Shown here piece after piece: positions 16,834-24,935 of a stretch of DNA of 36,921 nt. Position numbers and translations under genes: made by a program. Numbering within the stretch: position 1 is the stretch's first letter; every line of letters begins with the position of its first letter. The stretch lies in contig JABHLN010000030.1 in NCBI GenBank assembly GCA_018693105.1, forward strand, positions 1 to 36,921. Direction: 5' to 3'. The notes beneath the pieces are model-generated. The model did no database searches and was not told the origin of the DNA. It saw nothing but the letters and a program-made list of their open reading frames with translations. Origin of the DNA: Desulfobacterales bacterium. Its GTDB lineage: Bacteria > Desulfobacterota > Desulfobacteria > Desulfobacterales > SURF-7.

Positions 16834-17688
16834 TTGAAAAAAATTGGGATTGTTGTAAAGCCTGACAAAATGGCCGAAAAAAATGCTTTTGAGCTTGAGA
16901 AATGGTTAAAAGCAAAAAACGTTGAGGTAGTTTTAAGAAAGATCTCAACACATGAACTTAACGAGCATGTAGATGAACTGAGCTCTGCTCCTTCGGATCT
17001 TTTTTGCATATTTGTTCTTGGGGGTGACGGAACCTTTCTAAGTGCGGCCAGATGGATCAGGAACCAGAACATCCCTATAATCGGTGTGAAATTTGGCAAT
17101 GTCGGCTTTATGGCGGAAATCACCGAAGATAATCTTTTCACAGTAGCCGAAGATATTTTAAACAACAGGTTTTCCATTGAACCCAGAATGCGGCTACAGG
17201 CTAAGGTGATAAGAGATGAGAGTATGGTTGCATGTGAAACAATTCTAAACGACATTGTTATAAACAAGGGCGCACTGGCAAGACTGGCTCATATTACGAC
17301 TTATATAAATGAACAATACCTTACATCGTATAGAAGTGACGGACTAATTGTTTCAACCCCTACAGGATCGACAGCATACTCACTCGCAGCAGGCGGGCCA
17401 ATAATTCACCCTGTAATACCCGGGATTATCATGACCCCTATCTGCCCGTTTACACTTACAAACAGACCTTTAATGGTTCCTGAAAACGTATGTATAAAAA
17501 TCAAGCTGGCAAAAAAATCATCTGACATCATGTTGACTTTTGACGGTCAGAAAGGCCTTGAAATAGATGAAAGGGATACAATAATTGTTGAAAAAAGCAA
17601 TCATCCTATCAGCATGATAAAAACTGAGGGTCAGAACTATTATGATGTTCTGAAAACCAAGCTGAAGTGGAGCGGCAGCAGGAACTGA
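16834..17688 (+). CDS. nadK: NAD kinase
   Basis: This 284-aa enzyme phosphorylates NAD to NADP. The family markers are GGDGT (63-67) with FLSAARW, the [10 protein letters not shown] segment, the LNDIVINKG loop that contacts NAD, and [19 protein letters not shown]. The length is normal. The start is TTG at 16834 with AGGAGA (16821-16826) at good spacing, and no in-frame ATG would keep the N-terminal [10 protein letters not shown] strand. It is divergent from livK, and a strong terminator follows, so it is probably transcribed alone. Confidence 0.95.
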   Translation: MKKIGIVVKPDKMAEKNAFELEKWLKAKNVEVVLRKISTHELNEHVDELSSAPSDLFCIFVLGGDGTFLSAARWIRNQNIPIIGVKFGNVGFMAEITEDNLFTVAEDILNNRFSIEPRMRLQAKVIRDESMVACETILNDIVINKGALARLAHITTYINEQYLTSYRSDGLIVSTPTGSTAYSLAAGGPIIHPVIPGIIMTPICPFTLTNRPLMVPENVCIKIKLAKKSSDIMLTFDGQKGLEIDERDTIIVEKSNHPISMIKTEGQNYYDVLKTKLKWSGSRN

Positions 17689-17740
17689 TTTGGGTTCAAG
17701 GCCGAATAATCCCTGCTCCTAATAGATAGAACCGGAAAAA

Positions 17741-17783
17741 ACAAAAGGCTTTGCACATATACTCTGCAAAGCCTTTTGTTTAT
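17741..17783 (+). terminator. Rho-independent terminator of nadK
   Basis: A perfect 15-bp stem ACAAAAGGCTTTGCA (17741-17755) with 17765-17779, 9-nt loop, followed by a short T-rich run. It lies about 50 nt after the nadK stop. Confidence 0.88.
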
Positions 17784-17833
17784 ATCAGTATTGGCTGTGG
17801 TTATTGAATGATGGTCTCCCAAAAAATATAATC

Positions 17834-17962
17834 GATGGCTAAGTAAAAATATTCATATACAAGGCATAGTTTTTGGCCAGGCGTGAAGGCATACATGTAG
17901 TATGTCGAACGTCTGGCTAAAAACTATAACGCAGTAGATGGAGACTTTTAACGACGCCATCA
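17834..17962. repeat. Palindromic element, family 1, copy B (supplies a stop)
   Basis: The second full copy of the roughly 128-bp element. The central hairpin is longer than in copy A: AGTTTTTGGCCAG (17868-17880) pairs with 17913-17925 and continues inward through GCGT/ACGT. At one stem position copy A has G-C and copy B has T-A. The right-end TGA, on the minus strand, is the stop codon of the gene at 17960-18865. Confidence 0.85.
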
Positions 17963-18865
17963 TTGAATGTTCATATTCGATTCATTGTATGGATTATCAC
18001 TTCCCTTCTTAAAAAGAAGGAAACGGTTGCCTTTTGCCTGCTGGGTTTTAAAACTGATTCCCTGCTCTTTTAATCCTTTATAAAGGTAACGCTTAAAATC
18101 AAATTTCTTTCCCTGAAAATTAACATCCAGCTGGAAGTTTCCGGGAGATTCGTTTCGAACATTCTTATCCATAAAACCAGGTATGGCTTCAATAACATCT
18201 ACTATCGTATATGTTTGTTCATCATCAAAATTTCTAAACCAGACGTCAAAGCGGGTACCAGCAGTTGCAGCCCTGTCATAATATGCAACAGTGTCATTAA
18301 TAAGAGCCTTGGCTACAGCTTTTCCAAGAGCATCAGCCGCTTTGGAAGCCTGCATATTATCATAATAACTACCGGGAACCTTCTGCGTTTTCACATACAG
18401 GTCGCCTGATTTCTGGGCAATAAGATCAGCCGTTGCCGGGGCCACAGCTCTTAAGGCAATCTCCACAAGAATTCCGCCAAAATATTTACTTTGCCCCCCA
18501 ACTTTTTTTGCAGCATGAACATCATATACAAGAAGAAGGTCCGCCCTGTATTTAAGAGCAAGAGCTGAAAGGTCGTCCATGTCAACATCGATACGACCGG
18601 CCTGTTCAATTTCATTGTAAACATTATTAATGAACATTTTGTCCAGCACAGTAAATCCCTTGCGCGCAAAAATCCCGTTTATTGCCTGTTCGGTAGCTCT
18701 AACAACCCTTGAATTCCTGTGCGCAGAACTTTTGGTTTCCGGAATATATACCGCCATAAAACGAGGATTACCAACAAGTGCGGAAGCATCTTTTATTGTG
18801 AATGATACAGATAGAAACATAATTAAAACAAGAAATAATGTACCGGTTAACTTATTAAATTTCAT
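17960..18865 (-). CDS. FlgT-like periplasmic protein, short paralog lacking the N-terminal domain
   Basis: This 301-aa secreted protein (signal sequence about 1-29, MKFNKLTGTLFLVLIMFLSV) matches residues from about 130 to the end of the adjacent 396-aa protein. From NPRFMAVYIPETKSSAHRNSR through YVKTQK it is almost identical (about seven changes in 140 residues); the last third is clearly more diverged. It lacks the FlgT_N-like domain and instead has its own signal peptide joined directly to the middle domain. The middle domain resembles the FlgT/CsgG-type fold in which NPR...IPE begins a strand. Function is unknown; envelope assembly is inferred from the lipoprotein partner. Its stop codon lies inside a palindromic repeat. 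It is the last gene of a three-gene operon. Confidence 0.85.
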   Translation of the reverse strand: MKFNKLTGTLFLVLIMFLSVSFTIKDASALVGNPRFMAVYIPETKSSAHRNSRVVRATEQAINGIFARKGFTVLDKMFINNVYNEIEQAGRIDVDMDDLSALALKYRADLLLVYDVHAAKKVGGQSKYFGGILVEIALRAVAPATADLIAQKSGDLYVKTQKVPGSYYDNMQASKAADALGKAVAKALINDTVAYYDRAATAGTRFDVWFRNFDDEQTYTIVDVIEAIPGFMDKNVRNESPGNFQLDVNFQGKKFDFKRYLYKGLKEQGISFKTQQAKGNRFLLFKKGSDNPYNESNMNIQ

Positions 18866-18929
18866 TAAATGCCCCCATATAAATTATTGTTAATTTGATG
18901 AAATGTTTTTCAAATTTAATTCATGATAA

Positions 18930-20120
18930 TTAATTTATGTTCATATCTAAATAAGGATTGTCTGATCCTTTCTTAAAAAGAAGGAATCTGTTCCCTTTTG
19001 ACTGCTGTGTTTTAAAGCTGATCCCTTCATTTTTTAATCCCCTGAACAGCTCACGCTTGAAATCAAACTTCTTTCCCTGATAATTAACGTCAAGCTGGAA
19101 ATTACCGGGAGACTCATTTCTTACATTCTTGTCCATATATCCGGACATAGCCTCAATAACATCCACTATTGTATATGTCTCATCTTCCTCAAAATTCCTG
19201 AACCAGACATCAAACCTCGTTCCGGCATGAACTGCACGCTCAAAGTATGCTAGTGTATCACCAATAAGGGCATCTGACACGGCTTTTCCAAGAGCATCCG
19301 CAGCTTTTGAAGCTTGCATGTTGTCATAATAACTACCGGAAACCTTCTGGGTTTTTACATATAAATCACCTGATTTCTGGGCAATAAGGTCAGCCGTTGC
19401 CGGTGCCACAGCTTTCAAGGCAATCTCCACAAGAATCCCGCCAAAATATTTACTTTGTCCCCCTACTTTCTTTGCAGCATGAACATCATATACAAGAAGC
19501 AGGTCCGCCCTGTATTTAAGAGCAAGAGCTGAAAGGTCGTCCATGTCAACATCAATTCGGCCAGCCTGTTCAATTTCACCATAAACATTATTTATAAACA
19601 TTTTGTCCAGTACAATAAAACCTTTGCGAGCAAAAACCCCGTTTATTGCCTGCTCAGCAGCTCTAACAACCCTTGAATTCCTGTGCGCAGAACTTTTGGT
19701 TTCAGGTATGTATACCGCCATAAATCTCGGGTTTCCGATCTGCGCCATAAGAATGCCGATTGCCCTCAAATCATTTTTTATTGAGGCTGTCTGAACCTCG
19801 GCTTGAATTGTTACAGTATAGACACCATCAGGGGCCTTTCCTTCTGATAGTATAGAATAATTTGTTACATATCCGCTTGCCCTGGAATAGATCTTGTCTG
19901 AAAGTATTTCAAAATTTGCCATTTTAGTCTTGGAATCAATCAGTGACCCTACACCCTGTTCAACAGCAGCACGCTTGGCATCATTTATCGCCATCTGGCG
20001 ATTTGCACCCTGCCCTACTACAGTTACTGTACCGCTGAAAGCCATTGTAACTGAAATGAGCATGATTCCCAGAAAAAATAACAACCCGATAATATTTTTA
20101 AAGTTCATCATTTTTTTCAT
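18930..20120 (-). CDS. FlgT-like periplasmic protein with FlgT_N-type domain
   Basis: This 396-aa exported protein has a signal sequence (about 1-30). A domain at about 31-118 resembles FlgT_N/LPP20-type domains: VTVVGQGANRQMAINDAKRAAVEQGVG, SLIDSKT, YSRASGYVTNYSIL and the closing YTVTIQAEV strand. After a linker (IKNDLRAIGILMAQIG) comes the middle domain shared with the downstream paralog (NPRFMAVYIPETKSS to about 270) and a C-terminal domain ending KGNRFLLFKKGSDNPY. FlgT proteins build the H ring of sheathed flagella, but such domains also occur in CsgG-associated proteins, and no flagellar gene is present here. It lies 104 nt after a CsgG-like lipoprotein gene with an AAGGAG site. Confidence 0.85.
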   Translation of the reverse strand: MKKMMNFKNIIGLLFFLGIMLISVTMAFSGTVTVVGQGANRQMAINDAKRAAVEQGVGSLIDSKTKMANFEILSDKIYSRASGYVTNYSILSEGKAPDGVYTVTIQAEVQTASIKNDLRAIGILMAQIGNPRFMAVYIPETKSSAHRNSRVVRAAEQAINGVFARKGFIVLDKMFINNVYGEIEQAGRIDVDMDDLSALALKYRADLLLVYDVHAAKKVGGQSKYFGGILVEIALKAVAPATADLIAQKSGDLYVKTQKVSGSYYDNMQASKAADALGKAVSDALIGDTLAYFERAVHAGTRFDVWFRNFEEDETYTIVDVIEAMSGYMDKNVRNESPGNFQLDVNYQGKKFDFKRELFRGLKNEGISFKTQQSKGNRFLLFKKGSDNPYLDMNIN

Positions 20121-20173
20121 ATTTGCTTTCTCCTTGCCGAAACATCAAAATCTTGAAAATATTCGGCTTTTAT

Positions 20174-20190
20174 GGGCCGGAAAAAGGCCC
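20174..20190 (-). promoter_or_regulatory. Intercistronic hairpin in the lipoprotein/FlgT-like operon
   Basis: GGGCC (20174-20178) pairs with GGCCC (20186-20190) over a 7-nt loop, in the gap between the lipoprotein gene and the 396-aa gene. There is no strong T-run after it, so readthrough is expected; it may adjust relative expression. Confidence 0.35.
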
Positions 20191-20224
20191 GTTTATATTT
20201 TAATATACCCTTTAAGTATCAAAT

Positions 20225-21331
20225 TTAATATACACGTATTCCGCCGGCGCCTTTAGATTTTTTAGGCACTCTCTTTAAGGATTTTTTCTGTTGATCCAGC
20301 TTCTGCCGATCCTTAATTGCGATATTAATCCTCGTAATTGCATTCATATAAATATTTTTAGGTTCAATCGTTTGTGCTTTTTTATACATCCCTTTTGCTT
20401 TATTAAGATTTTTCATGTCGCCAATACGTTCATGTGCAACACCAAGGTTATAGAATGCAGGAGCATTGTTCGGTTCAGCATCAAGCACTGCTTTCCAGAC
20501 CTCTACAGCTTCACCCCAGGCTCCGTTTTTTGCATATTTTATACCGTTTTTCACCTGCGAATGGGCGCCAATACCGAATGTGCTGCCGTCGTCAAAATTT
20601 ATTGAGCTGACGACTTCAGTGGGAGAAATTTTTGCAGCAAGCCTTGCGGCAACTTTTGCTGCAAGGTCATTAAGTGTCTGGCTTTTCGGAGGAATAGAAC
20701 TAATAGACTTGCCTGAAAAACTATTCTCGTTCTTACCACCAAATGTATCTTTGAATGTTTCAGTCACTGTGTCAGTAGCAAGAACCTGCTTTGTCTTAAG
20801 GTTAAAAACCTTGAAATGAGTCTTAATTGAAGCATGTCTCGTTATAAGCGGAACATTCTTGGTGACAGGTCTTTTAATCTCCACGTCTGTCATTTTGCCG
20901 AAAATGTTTTTTTCTTTTTTGTACTGTCCTGTTGGTTCCTGAACAGTCACTTTTTCACTCCCCCTATTGTCCCGAAGTGATGATATTACCTTGGCAGATA
21001 TTACAGCATCAGCATTCATAGCCTCAAAACCCGGTAAAAACCTCGGATCATCAATCTGATCATATACAACTTTATCTATTGTATTTGCCTGGGTAGTATC
21101 AATAAGGTTAAAATGCTTAACAGATGCCATTTTTGAATACAAAGCATCTCTTACTACATCTCCATATTCACCACCAAACTTAAGAATTGCAAGGGTGCTG
21201 ACTTTTCCTATTGAAACTTCGGCAGGCTTGATTCTGACTACCTGCGTTTTCCCGGCACAACCGATCCATGATGTAATGGTAATAAGAAAAACAGCTGCCA
21301 ATAGAAATGAAATGCTTCGATTTTTAAACAT
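20225..21331 (-). CDS. CsgG/LpoB-like TPR lipoprotein
   Basis: This 368-aa protein begins with a signal sequence and a lipobox-like SWIGC (about 21-25); Ala after the cysteine suggests outer-membrane sorting. The middle (about 38-235) reads like the CsgG/LpoB/YfiM-type fold: KVSTLAILKFGGEYGDVVRDALYSKM, FNLIDTTQANTI, AMNADAVISAKVI, then HFKVFNLKTKQVLATDTVTETF. After about residue 255 come two TPR-like helix pairs (GAWGEAVEVWKAVLDAEPNNAPAFYNLGVAHERIGDM and the following KAKGMYKKAQTIEPKN), and a basic tail. It lies first in the operon with two FlgT-like proteins. I infer an envelope complex; whether it forms a CsgG-type secretion pore is not shown. Confidence 0.82.
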   Translation of the reverse strand: MFKNRSISFLLAAVFLITITSWIGCAGKTQVVRIKPAEVSIGKVSTLAILKFGGEYGDVVRDALYSKMASVKHFNLIDTTQANTIDKVVYDQIDDPRFLPGFEAMNADAVISAKVISSLRDNRGSEKVTVQEPTGQYKKEKNIFGKMTDVEIKRPVTKNVPLITRHASIKTHFKVFNLKTKQVLATDTVTETFKDTFGGKNENSFSGKSISSIPPKSQTLNDLAAKVAARLAAKISPTEVVSSINFDDGSTFGIGAHSQVKNGIKYAKNGAWGEAVEVWKAVLDAEPNNAPAFYNLGVAHERIGDMKNLNKAKGMYKKAQTIEPKNIYMNAITRINIAIKDRQKLDQQKKSLKRVPKKSKGAGGIRVY

Positions 21332-21953
21332 ATCTCCCCCTTATTCAGTTATGATGAATATTAATATCTTCAATTATTTTATCAATGAAATATATCACAC
21401 TTTTCATATGAAAATAGTTACACTACACAGTACTTCGGGTATAACTTGCTAAAAGCAATACGTTTTTAATAAGTTGCCACAGGTCAAAGAATTATCAAGC
21501 TGAAACGACGAAAGATTATAATTGAGTAAAGCCTTTGTGTCAACGACTGATAAATGATTTGATCACCACCGGTACTGGTAAAATAACACCCTTTACAGCA
21601 GAGTTACGATTTTTGAAAGCATAATATAGTTTCTTCTATTATCTCTTTCTAACTTCGGCCTTGACATTGGTATATGCCATGGATAATCTTCTCGAAAATC
21701 CACTTTTTTTGGATCTGCCAATACGAATTTTACTGAAATATCAATATTCGGAATTTTATGAATAAAACCGGTTTTGTATAAGTTTTTAAATATAATTGAT
21801 TTTCATGACATGTTTAATACCCGGGATCAACCAGAATGCCTTGCAAATACCAGCCAAAGCGGGATTGCTTAGCAATCGTTTATGCTTTTGACAGAAGAGT
21901 CAATTAGTATTTAGTATGTGTTTTATATATTAAAACTTTAAAGGAGAAATCAA
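21332..21953. other. 622-base intergenic region, mostly unexplained
   Basis: No gene is supported on either strand. Recognisable pieces are the AAGGGGGAG ribosome-binding site of the lipoprotein gene at the left edge, small hairpins (TTGCT/AGCAA near 21447-21460 and GATTGC/GCAATC at 21863-21877) and a promoter for the downstream gene at 21898-21927. The stretch 21500-21840 has no open frame or repeat I recognise; it could be decayed coding sequence. Confidence 0.5.
21898..21927 (+). promoter_or_regulatory. Putative sigma-70 promoter of the SnoaL-like gene
   Basis: TTGACA (21898-21903) is 18 nt from TAGTAT (21922-21927), about 27 nt before the ATG at 21954. Confidence 0.4.
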
Positions 21954-22319
21954 ATGGAAGAAATTGTAAAAAACTACTTTAAGTATGTAAATGATGAAAA
22001 GTTGGATGAATTATTTGACCTGTTCGATCCTGATGTGGATTTTAAATCGCCTACTTTAAACGTAAAAGGGTTGGAAAATATTAAGCCGTTTTATTTTTCT
22101 GTTCCAAAATTCTATGATGAGCATGTGGACGACCCTCTTGAGATTAATATTTCCGGAAACAAAGCGGCAACCTTTATCGAATTTACGGGAAAAACAAAAA
22201 AAGGTTCGGATGTACATATGTTTGCCAGTGACTGGTTTGAGATTGTTAACGGCAAAATCAAATCACTGCATATTATTTTTGACAGTGCCTACCTTTCTAA
22301 GGCGCTGGCTGGGGGATAA
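21954..22319 (+). CDS. SnoaL/NTF2-like domain protein
   Basis: This 121-aa protein has the NTF2-like cone-shaped fold pattern: an N-terminal helix (EEIVKNYFKYVNDEKLDELFDLFDPDVDFKSP), the central helix GLENIKPFYFSVPKFYDEHVDD, then strands ending DWFEIVNGKIKSLHIIFD. Members include polyketide cyclases, ketosteroid isomerases and many proteins of unknown role; no catalytic pair can be assigned with confidence. AAAGGAG precedes the start. It is followed after 138 nt by a FAD-dependent oxidoreductase on the same strand, so it may act on the same small hydrophobic substrate. Confidence 0.82.
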   Translation: MEEIVKNYFKYVNDEKLDELFDLFDPDVDFKSPTLNVKGLENIKPFYFSVPKFYDEHVDDPLEINISGNKAATFIEFTGKTKKGSDVHMFASDWFEIVNGKIKSLHIIFDSAYLSKALAGG

Positions 22320-22457
22320 TTTCAGTGTTTATACAAGCTGAAAATATAAGACCTTCATAGGTATGTATAGTTCTATCCAAAGATATGAACAGGAAGGTGT
22401 TAAACACTTATACTTAATTGAATAATGATTGTTCCGGATGTAATCAAAGGAGTACGT

Positions 22458-23807
22458 ATGGATAAATGGGATGTAATTATTGTCGGAGCAGGTTATGGAG
22501 GACTTTGTACAGGGGCGTTACTTGCCAATAAAGGTAAAAAGGTTCTTGTACTTGAAAAAGGAAATTCCATCGGCGGCCTTGCCGCAAGCGTAAATTATGC
22601 GGGCCAGATTCTTGACGACGGAGCCCACATACCTCTTTTAGTTGGACATATTGAGGGAGTATTTTCAGATCTTGGCATTCCCTTCCCGGAATATACACTT
22701 GTCAACAAATGTGAATTCTATCATGAGAACCAATGGACAGACATCAAAAATATTTTTCCGTTTGAACTGTACAAAAAGGCTCTTGATGCAATGCTTCAAC
22801 TGACACCTGAAGAGATCACAAAACTTGACGATCTTCCTCTTAACGAATGGGTTAATACTATTTCCGACGACCCGTCAATACATAAGCTTTTTTTCTATTT
22901 TGGATGTGTAACAAGTGTCGGTAACCGCTATAATACATATTCAGCAGGTGAAATGCTTTATATATTAAAAGAGGTTATTGAAAGCGGTCGCGTAATGAGC
23001 GAAACAGGTGGTGTAGTAAAAGGAGGAATGAATAGTCTTCTTCAGCCGCTTGCCGATTTTATTGAAAATCATGGCGGAGAAGTAAAGCTGAACACACCTG
23101 TAGAAAGTGTGGAGATAAAAGACGGACGTGCTATTGGAGTAAATATTGAAACCGGTAGCCGATTATTTCACAGCCAGGTGCTTGACATAATAAATGTCAA
23201 AGCAGAATCGGTTATCGTTACACTTCCGCTCTGGGACATTTTTTCAGTACTTGATGAAGCAGACTTTCCTAATTGGTGGACAGACTGGATAAACTGGCTT
23301 GGGAACAAGGTGGGCCATGTATGGAATGTAATGTATTCGGTAGACGAGCCCCCATTTGATACAAATATGTTCCGCTTTGTAGAGTCTATGCCCCGTACAG
23401 GTTATGCTGCGATTTTTTTCTCCATGCCGACATACGGTGATGAAGTTAACCAGAACCAGTTTCATATTTGCTATCAGGGGCACTATGATGAATACCCTGA
23501 TCTGTTCAATAGAAAAAATGCCGGGGTCAGAAAAAAAACAAGAGAAATTCTTGCCCTTATGGAACAGGAATCACTGGAACTATTTCCACAGGTTAAAAAT
23601 GCATACAATTGGAGAGTCGCACATGCAGCTATTTACAGCATAACTCAATCACCAGGTTTTGTTGGATATAAGCGGCCGTCCATGAAACTCCCGGGGGTTT
23701 CCAATATTTATCTGGTTTCCAGCAATGTAAGGGAGGCAAGGGGTATAGGTATTGCTGCAGTTGCAAAATGCTCTCAATTGGCGGTAAGTGATATTATTTC
23801 AAAATAA
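22458..23807 (+). CDS. Phytoene desaturase-like FAD-dependent oxidoreductase
   Basis: This 449-aa flavoprotein begins with a Rossmann FAD motif, DVIIVGAGYGGLCTGALLANKGKKVLVLEKG (GxGxxG at 10-15), and continues with GGLAASVNYAGQILDDGAH, like the CrtI/retinol-saturase superfamily. VVKGGMNSLLQPLADFIENHGGEVKLNTPVESVEIKDGRA is the second FAD-contact region, and the C-terminus SSNVREARGIGIAAVAKCSQLA matches the family's closing FAD motif. The substrate is unknown and no carotenoid synthesis gene is present. A Trp-rich stretch (PNWWTDWINWLGNKVGHVW) in the substrate domain suggests a hydrophobic ligand. ATG 22458 is preferred over 22425 because AAAGGAG (22446-22452) sits just before it. A strong terminator follows. 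Confidence 0.87.
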   Translation: MDKWDVIIVGAGYGGLCTGALLANKGKKVLVLEKGNSIGGLAASVNYAGQILDDGAHIPLLVGHIEGVFSDLGIPFPEYTLVNKCEFYHENQWTDIKNIFPFELYKKALDAMLQLTPEEITKLDDLPLNEWVNTISDDPSIHKLFFYFGCVTSVGNRYNTYSAGEMLYILKEVIESGRVMSETGGVVKGGMNSLLQPLADFIENHGGEVKLNTPVESVEIKDGRAIGVNIETGSRLFHSQVLDIINVKAESVIVTLPLWDIFSVLDEADFPNWWTDWINWLGNKVGHVWNVMYSVDEPPFDTNMFRFVESMPRTGYAAIFFSMPTYGDEVNQNQFHICYQGHYDEYPDLFNRKNAGVRKKTREILALMEQESLELFPQVKNAYNWRVAHAAIYSITQSPGFVGYKRPSMKLPGVSNIYLVSSNVREARGIGIAAVAKCSQLAVSDIISK

Positions 23808-23827
23808 GATATGGGTTTCAAATTGTT

Positions 23828-23872
23828 AAAAACCTTCCATAATTCAATTCATGAGTTATGGAAGGTTTTTTT
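23828..23872. terminator. Bidirectional terminator between convergent genes
   Basis: A perfect 15-bp stem AAAAACCTTCCATAA (23828-23842) with 23856-23870, 13-nt loop and T-run. The flanking A5 and T7 let it act on both strands, serving the oxidoreductase gene and the Mrp-like gene. Confidence 0.92.
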
Positions 23873-23902
23873 GATGATATGCAATTTCTAAAATGCCTTA
23901 TA

Positions 23903-24742
23903 TTAACTCTTGGAAACAGTCTTTGCTATGTTTACAAAAGCTTTTGTTACCGGGGTCTCTTTAAATTCATCCTGGTAGGATTTCCCCGAATCCCCACAAG
24001 ATACAACCTGAGGATCAAAAGGAATTTTCCCAAGAAATTTAATATTGGCATCTTTTGCTGTTCTTTCTCCCCCTCCTGTTCCGAACAGATCTACAGTATC
24101 TCCGCAGTGAGGACATGTATACCCGCTCATATTTTCAATAAGTCCAAACATATCCATGTTTACAGCTTTGCAAAAACTTATGGATTTTCTAACATCGGCA
24201 AGTGAAACCTCCTGGGGAGTTGTCACAATTATTGCCTGTGCATCATTGATAAGCTGGGCAACAGTCAGAGGTTCATCTCCCGTTCCAGGAGGGGAATCTA
24301 TAATTAGGTAATCAAGGTCACCCCACTCAACATCTCCGATAAACTGCTGTATCACAGAGTGTTTCATCGGTCCGCGCCAGATAATTGCATCATCCTTGTT
24401 AACACTTAGTGATTCAATTGATACAGCAGATAAATTTTCCGAAAATTTTTTCGGACTCAGTTTCTGATCAGTGCTCAGATCAAGTAGCCCGTCAAGACCA
24501 AGCATTCTCGGAATATCCGGACCGTGAATATCTACATCCATAAGTCCTACTTTATATCCCATCTTTGAAAGGGCAATGCTTAAGTTAACCGACACGCTTG
24601 TTTTTCCCACACCGCCTTTCCCACTCATTACAATAAACTTGTTTTTTATCCTGTCCAAAGATTTTTTTGCCTCAAGACCCGGATCAGGTTTTGCCTGGGG
24701 AGGTTTTTCAGCAATACTGATTCCTTCATGTTTGGTGCTCAT
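23903..24742 (-). CDS. Mrp/ApbC-family P-loop ATPase, Fe-S cluster carrier
   Basis: This 279-aa MinD-type ATPase is of the Mrp/NBP35/ApbC group, which binds a [4Fe-4S] cluster at the dimer interface and delivers it to target proteins. It has the deviant Walker A GKGGVGKT (41-48), DVDIHGPDIPRMLG (switch I), DYLIIDSPPGTGDEP (Walker B region) and the cluster motif CPHC (210-213) in ENMSGYTCPHCG. The N-terminal extension of about 30 residues has no MIP18/DUF59 domain. A short KSYQDEFKETPVTKAF helix ends the protein. It is probably cytoplasmic and transcribed from a promoter at 24798-24826. In anaerobes it supports maturation of many Fe-S enzymes. Confidence 0.93.
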   Translation of the reverse strand: MSTKHEGISIAEKPPQAKPDPGLEAKKSLDRIKNKFIVMSGKGGVGKTSVSVNLSIALSKMGYKVGLMDVDIHGPDIPRMLGLDGLLDLSTDQKLSPKKFSENLSAVSIESLSVNKDDAIIWRGPMKHSVIQQFIGDVEWGDLDYLIIDSPPGTGDEPLTVAQLINDAQAIIVTTPQEVSLADVRKSISFCKAVNMDMFGLIENMSGYTCPHCGDTVDLFGTGGGERTAKDANIKFLGKIPFDPQVVSCGDSGKSYQDEFKETPVTKAFVNIAKTVSKS

Positions 24743-24797
24743 TATTATTTCCTTCCTTTATTAGTAATATTCATTAAAATCCACATGAATCTTTTGA

Positions 24798-24826
24798 AAA
24801 ATAAGTTTTATCTACAGAATTGTCAA
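24798..24826 (-). promoter_or_regulatory. Putative sigma-70 promoter of the Mrp-like gene
   Basis: On the minus strand, TTGACA (24821-24826) is 17 nt from TATTTT (24798-24803). An AAGGAAGGA ribosome-binding stretch follows just before the ATG. Confidence 0.55.
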
Positions 24827-24935
24827 GGGTTGGCCCATTATGCAGAAACGCTTGTTGTGAAGATTCAATTGGAAATCTTTTTGGTTAGGAAAAAACCAGG
24901 TACACGACAAGAAGACAGACGTGTCCATTCATGAA

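Noticed and set aside
20174..20190. GGGCC/GGCCC hairpin as a terminator ending the lipoprotein transcript
   Set aside because: There is no adequate T-run after it, and the downstream gene has the same orientation, a good ribosome-binding site and no separate promoter that I could see.
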